A DNA stretch of 36,439 nucleotides, taken from an uncultured Prevotellaceae bacterium (GTDB lineage: Bacteria; Bacteroidota; Bacteroidia; Bacteroidales; Bacteroidaceae). The stretch spans positions 1 to 36,439 of the forward strand of contig ONXQ01000002.1 in assembly GCA_900321835.1 (NCBI GenBank). Direction: 5' to 3'. Shown one piece after another: positions 1 to 8,300 of the stretch. A program made the position numbers and the translations under genes. Each line of letters opens with the position of its first letter. Position 1 is the first letter of the stretch. The notes beneath the pieces are model-generated. The model was given only the letters and a program-made list of their open reading frames with translations. It did not search any database and was not told where the DNA came from.

Positions 1-3000
1 GTAGTGCTCATCGCCTCCGAAGGCAAATCCGAAGCAGACGCTGACAACGGTTTCACAACGAAGAACACCAACAGCGGAAGCGAAGTTTATGTACCGGACA
101 GCCAGGCCGATGCAGCAAAGGCATTTGCCACTGGAGCCTACGAGAACGAAGTCACCTTCGTTGTTAGTAACGGAACTGTGAACATCGGTTTCAAAAAGGA
201 CGTTCTCATTGCCAACGACTGGACCTGCTTCGACAACTTCAAACTGATCTACGAAAGTGAAGACGCCCTCGTTGCTCCCGAAATGCCGACCGAGCAGATG
301 TATGCCGGTGCGAAGGCTGAGATGCAGGCTGCGCTTGCAACCTGGACTCACAACAAGAGCACGGACAACTACAATGCACTCGTTGAAAAAATCAACGCTG
401 CCAACCAGAGCGTAGAACTCTACAAGCAGATCAAGGCTCGCCTCGACCTCCTCACGTCGGCAGGCCAGCGCGGTAGCATCAGCGAAGAAGCAGAAAAGGC
501 CATGTCGTTCTACACCAAGTACAGCGACGGTACGGTCAACGAAACTGCCGACGCTACGACAGGTTCCTACACCAGCCTCGACGAAGTGGTTACTGAATAC
601 CAAACCAACATCGCTGCCTACTGGACAGCCAACGCTCCCCAAACAGATGACGACCTCACCGCCCTCATCGCCAACAACAGTTTCGAGTTCGGAAACCTCG
701 ACACTTGGGCACACTACAATGGCGGTGACAGCGATGCCAGGGAGAACGCCAATGCCACATACACCATTGACATTGCCGACGGCAACTACGTCGCCAACTT
801 CTGGAACAACAACAACGCCGTTAAATACATCTTCAAAGACATTGCTCTGCCCAACGGTACTTACGAACTGAAGGCCATCTTCGCCAGTGACGAGGGTGTG
901 ACCATCAACTTCACAGCAGAAAGCGGCATCGGAGCCGACAACAGCATCGGAGAAGTTCGTAACACATTCACCTCTGAAGCAGACAAGGGAGTCGGCGCAG
1001 AGAAGACTCTCGAAGTAGTTGTTCACAACGGAACACTCCGCCTCGGAGCCAACACGACTTCATGGTTCAAGGTCGATAACTTCCGCCTCATCTACAAGAG
1101 TGCTGACGCAACTGTTGCTCCTGCCCTGGCCGAAGGTCAGATGAGCCAGACAGCCAAGCAGGCTATGCTCGACGCTCAGGCCGCACACACTGCAACGCCG
1201 AGCGTAGAAAACTACAACGCACTTCTTGACAAGATTGCCGAAGCCAAGCAGAGCATTGCTGTCTATGAGCAGATTGCAAACACTCTCGCAAAACTCACGG
1301 AGAATGCCAGCCAGCGCGGTGACATCGACGAGGCCACAGAAAAGGCCATGACGTTCTACACCAACTACAGCGCCGGACAGGTCAACGGAGCCGCCGATGC
1401 TACGACGGGTACCTACGAGACGCTCGACGACATGATTGCACAGTACAGAACAGACATCGCTGCCTACTGGACAGCCAACGTGGCTGACGGCAAGGACCTC
1501 ACCGCCTACATCGTTAACCAGGGCTTCGAGTTCGGTAACGTTGTTGGTTGGGAAGAAGAGAACAAGGGCGGTGGCGTTGATGCCGGCGCACGTGATGCCC
1601 ACAACGAAACCTATATATTCTCTGATTCAGAGGGTGACTTCATCTTCAACAGTTGGAACAACAACTGGGCAGAGATTACCCTTACTCAGACACTGAACGG
1701 AGTGCCTCAAGGTACATACGAATTGACAGCCGTATTTGCTGCCGAAGGTTTCAACAACATTGAATTCATCGGTACGAATATCCGCGAAGACGGTACACCC
1801 GATGAGACCGCCGACAAGTTCCGCCCGGTTGACATCAATCAGCGCGCTGACAAGAAGACAGGTCTGACTGACACCATCGAAGTGTTCGTCACCGACGGTA
1901 AGTTGAAGATCAACGGCAACACTTGGGGCTTCTTCAAGGCCGACAACTTCCGCCTCGTCTATAAGAGTGCCACCCTCTCCGATCTTGCCAACGAACCGAT
2001 GAACCGGTACGAGAAGAACGACTATGACGCAGCAAAGGCTGCCTACGAGGAGAATCCTACTCAGGAGAATCTCCGCGAGTTGGCTGCCTGCAAGATTATT
2101 TGTGAGAACAGTATCAAGGCCTACAAGGCTGCCAAGAAGACGCTCGACCACGTGAAGGACATGATGGACCACACCAATGTCTATACCTACGAAGCCTTCT
2201 TCACCATCGACGACATGTACCGCAAGTACGGTCCAGAAGAAGGTTTCTACGGATTCCGAACGCTTGAAGACGACGAGGCTTACGACCTCGAGCGTATGTT
2301 CTTCGGTAACGGTAACTACCGTGATTCGAACAATGAGAATATTCCTGCCGTTCCGTTCATTGCCAGCGCTTGGGACTGCGGTCACAACGGTTACGCATAC
2401 GTTGAGACAGGCCCAGGCAAGGAAGGCACTGAGCCCGGCTCTGACTACTATGGCAACACATGGTCGCGCGAAGGTCTGGACGATGGCACCAACATGCTGA
2501 CTCCGTATCTTGAATACTGGCGCTATGGCGACCAACTGCTCAATCCGCGCGTGTTGACTGCCACTGTCGAAGGTACGCCTAATGCCGAATATACCGTGAA
2601 GATGTTTGTTCGCGTCCGCACGAATGTACAATATGTCGTAGGTGATGACTCGACAAAGCCACACGGCATGACCATTCAGATTGGCGACGGAGCAAAATTC
2701 ACTCCGAACTGGCAATACATTGACAACGAGGGAACTCAGTACGTTCTCAACAACGCACGCCAACTTTGGGTCTGCAACCTCTGGCTGCCCGCGCATCAGG
2801 GTGACGCCAACAACGCTTCGTACTTACTGCCCACAGGTAATGCTGACGCAGATGGTAACTTCAAGATTAAGTTCGAAATCGAAGAAGGCTCTAACGTCAC
2901 ATGGTTGTCGATGAAGGATGTCTATGTGAACTACGAAACTGAAATTCCAGAGACAGAAATGGCAGCCCTGGAGGCTCAGATCAACTATGCCGATGCCCAC

Positions 3001-4650
3001 AAACTCGGCTTCGACTTCAAGGGAGACGAGCACGGAACCGCCGTTGACGAGTATGCTCCTTACAACAACGTTCAGCAACTCATGGCCCTGAAACGTGCCA
3101 AGCAGGTTTACGACTCTCCGCAGAACGTGTTCCTCGTCAGAAATGTGACGAAAGCACTCAAGGCTGTCAACTACGACGACGAGAACATGGACGACCTCCA
3201 TCCTGTTTACAACGAAGCAACTGACCTTTGGACCAAGAACACCGAAGAGATGAACGGCTTCTACTGGAAGAACAACTACACCAACAGTGATGTCGAGCAT
3301 ATTGAATGGTACGAGTACGAAGATGACTGTATCACGCCTTCGGGCTGGGACCTCATCGGACGTAACGACGGTTTCAATACTGGAATCAAGAAACTGGGTG
3401 TCAACACCGAAGACACAGGCATGAAGGCTCTCGAAGACCAGACTGGTCTGCTGACCAAGTACGAAACCGACTACGGTAGGCAGGTAGGTTACACTCTCCC
3501 GCTCAAGAAAGGCGTGAAGTACATCATGACCTTCAAGTATGCCTACATGGGCGAAGGCACATGCACCGAACCCACTGACATCACGTTGACCGTGCCCGCT
3601 GCCGGTGCCTCTGGTGATGATACCACAACCAGTGGACTTGAAGTCACGACATTCACGCCCGAAGGTCAAGGTACTGAAGACCTGGGCAAATGGAAGATGT
3701 ACCGTGCAACCTTCACTCCGACCCTCGAGATTGTTGATGAACATGGTAATCATGCAGCAGATGCCAACTACCTCATCACGTTCGACAAGGACAACGCACA
3801 CGATCCTGTGCCCGTCATGATGGGTGAACTGACCCTCGTACGCTACAAGGAAGCAGCCGCCCTGGGCAACAACATCCTTATCGACGGTACGAACCAGGCT
3901 GGTTACAGTTACACGCCCGACTTCGTCGGTGGTGACTTCAAGGTAACCCGCTCGTGGAACAACGGTGGTGAAACCGCAGACGGTGCTTACAACACGCTCG
4001 TCCTTCCGTTCTCTCTGGACGGCAGCGAACTGAAGACAGCCCTCGGCGATAACTTCAACGGCAAGGTTTACTTCTACACCGGTGCCACCTACACTGGCGG
4101 TGACGAAAACTACACCTTGAACTTCGATGAGCGCGAAAATTCGGGTATCTTCGCCAACGTTCCTGTCCTCATCTGGAACGAAAAGGCCAACTCGATCAAC
4201 AACCTCACCAACTACGAGTTCAAGAACACGGTAACAAAGTATGTCAAGAACAACCTCACCGTTGACCCTGGTTACAATGATGATACGAAGTACAAGTACA
4301 ACTTGGTGGGAACCTACGAAACCATCAAGATTCCTGCAGGCGCTTCCTACATCACAGCCGACAACAACTTCAAGAAGTCAACCGGCAAGGCCAACCTGGC
4401 TGCTACCCGCGCCTACTTCATCCCATTGGACAAGGACGGAAACGTTAGTACGATGGCCAAACTCATGGGCTTCCGCATCAACGACATTCCGACTGGCATC
4501 ATGGCCATCGAAGAGGACGGTGAGATGCACGTGACTTCGGGCAACATCTACACGGTTGACGGCCGTCTGGTTCGCCAGAACGCTACCAGCCTTGAAGACC
4601 TGCCGAAGGGTATTTACATCGTAGATGGTAAGAAATATTTTGTGAAATAA
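1..4650 (+). CDS. Large modular secreted protein, C-terminal 1549 codons (5' end outside window)
   Basis: The reading frame is open from the first base, so the true start lies upstream and the GTG at position 4 is not a credible start. Residues below count from that GTG. The visible part holds two copies of a unit of about 280 residues, at roughly 90-365 and 370-655. Each copy has a helical stretch (AEGQM/PTEQM to 'IAAYWTAN') followed by a beta-sandwich-like module opening with SFEFGNLDTW or GFEFGNVVGW. The latter resembles carbohydrate-binding or galactose-binding-like modules. A different region follows at about 660-1300. Then comes a beta-rich module (about 1310-1500, 'NTLVLPFSLDG' to 'AKLMGFRINDIPTGI'). 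The last 35 residues (NIYTVDGRLV...KGIYIVDGKKYFVK) are a type IX-like C-terminal sorting or anchoring tail. Function is unrecognised. An extracellular glycan-binding or structural role is inferred from the modules. A 67-aa protein begins 27 nt downstream. Confidence 0.85.
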   Translation, partial: VVLIASEGKSEADADNGFTTKNTNSGSEVYVPDSQADAAKAFATGAYENEVTFVVSNGTVNIGFKKDVLIANDWTCFDNFKLIYESEDALVAPEMPTEQMYAGAKAEMQAALATWTHNKSTDNYNALVEKINAANQSVELYKQIKARLDLLTSAGQRGSISEEAEKAMSFYTKYSDGTVNETADATTGSYTSLDEVVTEYQTNIAAYWTANAPQTDDDLTALIANNSFEFGNLDTWAHYNGGDSDARENANATYTIDIADGNYVANFWNNNNAVKYIFKDIALPNGTYELKAIFASDEGVTINFTAESGIGADNSIGEVRNTFTSEADKGVGAEKTLEVVVHNGTLRLGANTTSWFKVDNFRLIYKSADATVAPALAEGQMSQTAKQAMLDAQAAHTATPSVENYNALLDKIAEAKQSIAVYEQIANTLAKLTENASQRGDIDEATEKAMTFYTNYSAGQVNGAADATTGTYETLDDMIAQYRTDIAAYWTANVADGKDLTAYIVNQGFEFGNVVGWEEENKGGGVDAGARDAHNETYIFSDSEGDFIFNSWNNNWAEITLTQTLNGVPQGTYELTAVFAAEGFNNIEFIGTNIREDGTPDETADKFRPVDINQRADKKTGLTDTIEVFVTDGKLKINGNTWGFFKADNFRLVYKSATLSDLANEPMNRYEKNDYDAAKAAYEENPTQENLRELAACKIICENSIKAYKAAKKTLDHVKDMMDHTNVYTYEAFFTIDDMYRKYGPEEGFYGFRTLEDDEAYDLERMFFGNGNYRDSNNENIPAVPFIASAWDCGHNGYAYVETGPGKEGTEPGSDYYGNTWSREGLDDGTNMLTPYLEYWRYGDQLLNPRVLTATVEGTPNAEYTVKMFVRVRTNVQYVVGDDSTKPHGMTIQIGDGAKFTPNWQYIDNEGTQYVLNNARQLWVCNLWLPAHQGDANNASYLLPTGNADADGNFKIKFEIEEGSNVTWLSMKDVYVNYETEIPETEMAALEAQINYADAHKLGFDFKGDEHGTAVDEYAPYNNVQQLMALKRAKQVYDSPQNVFLVRNVTKALKAVNYDDENMDDLHPVYNEATDLWTKNTEEMNGFYWKNNYTNSDVEHIEWYEYEDDCITPSGWDLIGRNDGFNTGIKKLGVNTEDTGMKALEDQTGLLTKYETDYGRQVGYTLPLKKGVKYIMTFKYAYMGEGTCTEPTDITLTVPAAGASGDDTTTSGLEVTTFTPEGQGTEDLGKWKMYRATFTPTLEIVDEHGNHAADANYLITFDKDNAHDPVPVMMGELTLVRYKEAAALGNNILIDGTNQAGYSYTPDFVGGDFKVTRSWNNGGETADGAYNTLVLPFSLDGSELKTALGDNFNGKVYFYTGATYTGGDENYTLNFDERENSGIFANVPVLIWNEKANSINNLTNYEFKNTVTKYVKNNLTVDPGYNDDTKYKYNLVGTYETIKIPAGASYITADNNFKKSTGKANLAATRAYFIPLDKDGNVSTMAKLMGFRINDIPTGIMAIEEDGEMHVTSGNIYTVDGRLVRQNATSLEDLPKGIYIVDGKKYFVK

Positions 4651-4677
4651 TCTAAAGCAAAGAAAGGTTTTGAACTT

Positions 4678-4881
4678 ATGAAAAAGATATATTCTGAGCC
4701 GAAGATGCTCACAAGAAACTGCGATATGGATACCGAACTGCTCGGTGCATCCCTCGACCCCAACAACCCGACCGACCTGCCTGGTGGCACCGAACCCGGT
4801 AAGGACCCGAACCCGGACGAGGATGATGAATGGGGCGGCGCCAAAGGACGCGACGGCTGGGATGCCAACGGTCTCTGGTAA
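4678..4881 (+). CDS. Small acidic protein of 67 aa, MKKxYxxP...LW type
   Basis: The ATG lies 27 nt after the stop of the giant secreted protein, and no terminator separates them, so the two are probably cotranscribed. A strong terminator follows 46 nt after the stop. The protein starts MKKIYSEPKML, has no signal peptide or membrane segment, and carries a Pro/Asp/Glu-rich middle (DPNNPTDLPGG, DPNPDEDDEW). It ends DGWDANGLW. A second protein of the same design (MKKKYIMPQ... ending DFGNLW) sits in the equivalent position behind another giant protein at 33877-34047. From memory, many Bacteroidales genomes hold short proteins opening MKKxYxxP; I know of no established function. Coding status is supported by the position, the conserved ends and the terminator placement. 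No function is proposed beyond a possible link to the preceding exported protein. Confidence 0.75.
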   Translation: MKKIYSEPKMLTRNCDMDTELLGASLDPNNPTDLPGGTEPGKDPNPDEDDEWGGAKGRDGWDANGLW

Positions 4882-4927
4882 GCCAACCATCTGACAAACT
4901 CCGGCAACATGGCCGGACCTACGATAG

Positions 4928-4972
4928 GCAGGGGTGTGGAACACGCGTTCCACACCCCTGCTGCTTTTTTTT
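4928..4972 (+). terminator. Strong rho-independent terminator
   Basis: A perfect 15-bp inverted repeat (GCAGGGGTGTGGAAC at 4928-4942 and its complement at 4947-4961) has a 4-nt ACGC loop and is followed by eight T residues at 4965-4972. It ends the transcript of the first giant gene and its small partner. Confidence 0.93.
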
Positions 4973-5083
4973 GCAGAAATCCCAGATATACGCAGAAAAA
5001 GGTGGTTTTTCATTCCGAAAGAATGCGAAGAAACCGAAAAGCCCGAAAATCATTCGTAACCCCGAAAGGGGGCCAGAATTTAG

Positions 5084-5119
5084 GCAGGGGTGTCAACCCC
5101 TGCTACCACCGCGGTGGTA
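5084..5119. repeat. Hairpin echoing the upstream terminator plus a 16-bp palindrome
   Basis: Positions 5084-5103 form an 8-bp stem (GCAGGGGT, loop GTCA, ACCCCTGC) that reuses the first eight bases of the terminator stem at 4928 but has no T run. It is followed directly by the perfect palindrome TACCACCGCGGTGGTA at 5104-5119. Both lie in the 495-nt non-coding stretch between the small protein gene and the next giant gene. Function unknown. Confidence 0.6.
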
Positions 5120-5136
5120 CGGTCGTTTCGGCGCAG

Positions 5137-5199
5137 TGGTACAGTTGTACCAGTGCGTTGGTACATCTGTACCAACACAGTGAAATAATTTTGGTACAA
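5137..5199. promoter_or_regulatory. Tandem TGGTACA palindromes, candidate operator
   Basis: Two perfect inverted repeats lie in tandem: TGGTACA-GT-TGTACCA at 5137-5152 and GTTGGTACA-TC-TGTACCAAC at 5157-5176. Their centres are 22 bp apart, about two helical turns. A third half-site, TTGGTACAA, lies at 5191-5199. The arrangement suits cooperative binding of a dimeric regulator about 150-190 bp upstream of the promoter-like box at 5325. An alternative is an ordinary intergenic repeat array. No regulator gene is present in the window. Confidence 0.5.
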
Positions 5200-5324
5200 G
5201 GCCCGCATCGTTGCCTATATTATAATAGGTATTGAGTAAAAGGTATAAGGAGGGAAAACGTTAAAGTTTTGGGGGATGGGACAGTTTTTGAAAGAAATTC
5301 GCAGGATATTCGGATTTTTATTCC

Positions 5325-5332
5325 TAACTTTG
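5325..5332 (+). promoter_or_regulatory. Bacteroidetes -7 box for the 1781-aa protein gene
   Basis: TAACTTTG matches the TAnnTTTG -7 consensus of the Bacteroidetes primary sigma factor. It lies 45 nt before the ATG at 5377, implying a short leader of about 35-40 nt. No good TTTG -33 element sits at the usual 19-21 nt spacing, so activation by another factor is possible. Confidence 0.5.
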
Positions 5333-5376
5333 ACGGACTTTTACGAACGTACCCCTACTCTCTCACACGAGACACA

Positions 5377-8300
5377 ATGAAAAAAATGTTTCTCCTTTTG
5401 CTGGGTTTCCTGCCGATGGCAGGACTGGCACAGAGCACTTACGTGAGTCCGACGGAAGGCGTGCTGACGAGCACGTTTGTCGATGAGGCCACGATGAAGC
5501 AGGACCTGCTGCAGATGCTGGCCGACTTCTCGCTCTACATGAAGAATGACTTCCAGTCGGTGGACAACACCTACGGCTATTTCAAAGGCGAAAGCAGCGG
5601 CCAGTCGAACGAGGCTGGCGTGCGCACCAATGCCGACCTCTCAATGATTTGCGCCTTCCTGCTGAAGTATGCGCAGGGCAAGGTGACGCTGCCCAGCGGT
5701 GTGACGTGGGCCGACATCGAGACGATGGCTCGCAAGTCGCTGGCCTGGGCCTACGGCACGCACAAGGCGAACAAACTGCGGCAGACGACGAACTCGGCCT
5801 ACTGGGGCAGCACGTCGAGCAGCGACTATGTGTGGGAGTCGAGCCTGTGGGCCATGTCGGTGGCCTACTCGGCTTTCTTCCAATGGGAGGCGCTGACGGC
5901 TGCGCAGAAGGGATATGTCGAGGCGCTGCTGAAGGCGGAGTGCAACTACGAACTGCAGCGCTCCATCCCGACGGGCTACGCTGGCGACACGAAGGCGGAG
6001 GAGAACGGCTGGGAGGCTGACGTCCTGGCGGCCACGCTGGGTCTGTTCCCCGACGACGCACTGGCCTCGCAGTGGTTCGACCGTCTGCGTCAGTTTGCCG
6101 TCAACAGTTACAGCCATGCCACCGACCTGCAGAAGCAGACGGCACTCGACCCGTGGTACAACAGCCACACGGCTGCCGACCTCTATCTGGGCAAAAACAT
6201 ATATGACGACTATACGCTGCAGAACCACAATATGTTCCACACGTCCTACCTCAACGTCGTGATGCAGGAACTGGGCGAGGCTGCGCTGGCGCTGAAGATG
6301 TTCCAGACGGGCGTCAGCGGCAAGGAGACTTGGCGCACCCGTGCCCTCATGCACAACAACCAGCAGGTGATGGACGAGGTGCTCGACTGGCTGGCCACGA
6401 GCGACGGCGAACTGGCCATGCCGAACGGCAACGACTGGAGTCTCTTCCTCTTCGACCAAATCACCAGTTACTCGACACAGGCTTGTATGCAGCACGATGC
6501 CAATGCCCTGCTGCTGGAGAACCTGGCTTACAAGAACATCAAGGCCCGGCAGACGACAACCAGCGACGGCTCGTGGCTGCTGCGCCCCGACGTCAGTGCC
6601 CGCCGCATGGGTGTGGAGGCTCACCGCGTGATGATGACCTACCTGATGCACGAGTTCTACTCCACTGCCGACCTCGCCCCGACGACGTGGGATGCGTTCC
6701 GCGTTGCTTATGGCAAGACCAAATACTTCCCGGCGCAGAACATCGTCCGCTCGATGTCGAAGGACCGCTTCACCTGTTTCTCCTGGAACACGAGCCTGCC
6801 CGACTACAGCGGCGTCATCGTGCCGAACGACGTGGACAAGGCGAAAATCATGGTGCCCTTCCGCACCCACCATACTGGCAACCTGCTCGGTGTCTATTCG
6901 CGTGCGGACTACTCGCTGAGCAAGGCCGGCCAGTATGCGCTCTACCCCAATGCCTACGCCATGAACGGCGTGGTCAGCGTGAGCGGCATTCCGCAGGCCT
7001 TCTGCCTCTACGCCACGAGCGGCAACGCCGTCATCCTCGTTGACGCCCTCAAGGCTGCAAGCGCCACGTCGGTGTCGAGCGAACAAGGCGGCATGATGGG
7101 CATCTCGGTCGATGAGTTCACCAACACGCAGCGCACCATCTACTATCAGGGCGGCAGCGTGACGACCGACGGCGCCTCGTACAGCACATGGACGTCGCCG
7201 TGGTCGAACATCGACAACTATCTTGGTTTTGTCGTGACGAAACACGGCGAAACCGTGACGGGTGCCTTTGGCGACAAATCGAACAACAACAGCATCATGA
7301 CGGCTAAGATTTACCCGTCGTACAACGGCAGCAGCAGTGCAGTCGGCACGTCGATGAACCACATCCGGGGCTTCATATACTACACCGGCGTGACGGCTGC
7401 GCAGACTCAGACCCTGAGCAGCGCTGTCCAGGACCTGACGACGCTCGCCTCGTGGCCCGAGGGATGGCACGGCGTACTTGTGCCCGACCCCGACGGAACG
7501 TACTACCTGCTGCTGACCAACCTCTTTGCCGACGACTACACGCCGTGGGAGAACCTCAGCGTGACCTGTCCGCTGGGCGCTCCCGTCTTCACCCAGACCA
7601 CAGCCATCGCTGGTGCCAACTCGACCGCCACGTTCTACTGTGCGAAAGACTTTAACATCGCCAACGAACTGAAGGTCTTTGTCAAGGGCGCCACAGCCCT
7701 CAACGCTGTGCAGGCCGATGAAAACAGCCGCGCCGTCTATCTGCAGAACGAGCAGACGTCGGCCCAGAACGTGACGGTCTCTATCATCGACCCGGACGGA
7801 GCGACAAGAAGCGCCAGCATCAGCGTGCCTGCCAACGGATGCGTCCTCGTCCGACTCAACGGCGGTTCCGTCGTTCAGGAAAGTGCGACGTGGCCTGGCG
7901 ACTACCGCAATGTGGCCTTCGGCACGTCGGTTTTGGCCAACAGTTACGACGGATCACACCTGCCCTTCAACTGCATCGACGGCGACGACGCCACCTACTA
8001 TCAAAGCCTCAACACTGCCTCTGCCGGCACGGAGCACCTCACCATAGCCCTGCGCAATCAGTATCAGATTGACAAAATCGTCGTAACGCCACAGCCGGGC
8101 CTGCCTGCTCCGACGAGCATCATTGCCCAGTATGGCGACGACGAAAGTTCGCTGACCGCGCTGCCGAACGTGACCACAGCCAGCGTCGATGGCAACACCG
8201 TCCTCACCTTCGACGCCGTGCCAGCCCGCTTCGTGCGCCTCCAACTGCTCGGTTCGTCGCAGGTGGCTGTCCAGAAAGTCGCAGTCTATGGCTCAGTCAG

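Noticed and set aside
4830-5235. Two overlapping frames of about 110 codons after the 67-aa gene
   Set aside because: They run through the terminator and the palindromic intergenic region and show no protein-like features.
5641-7470. 609-codon open frame on the - strand inside the giant secreted protein gene
   Set aside because: Antisense shadow of a high-GC coding region. Its product is Arg/His/Val-rich without domains, and the + strand frame has a signal peptide and recognisable modules.
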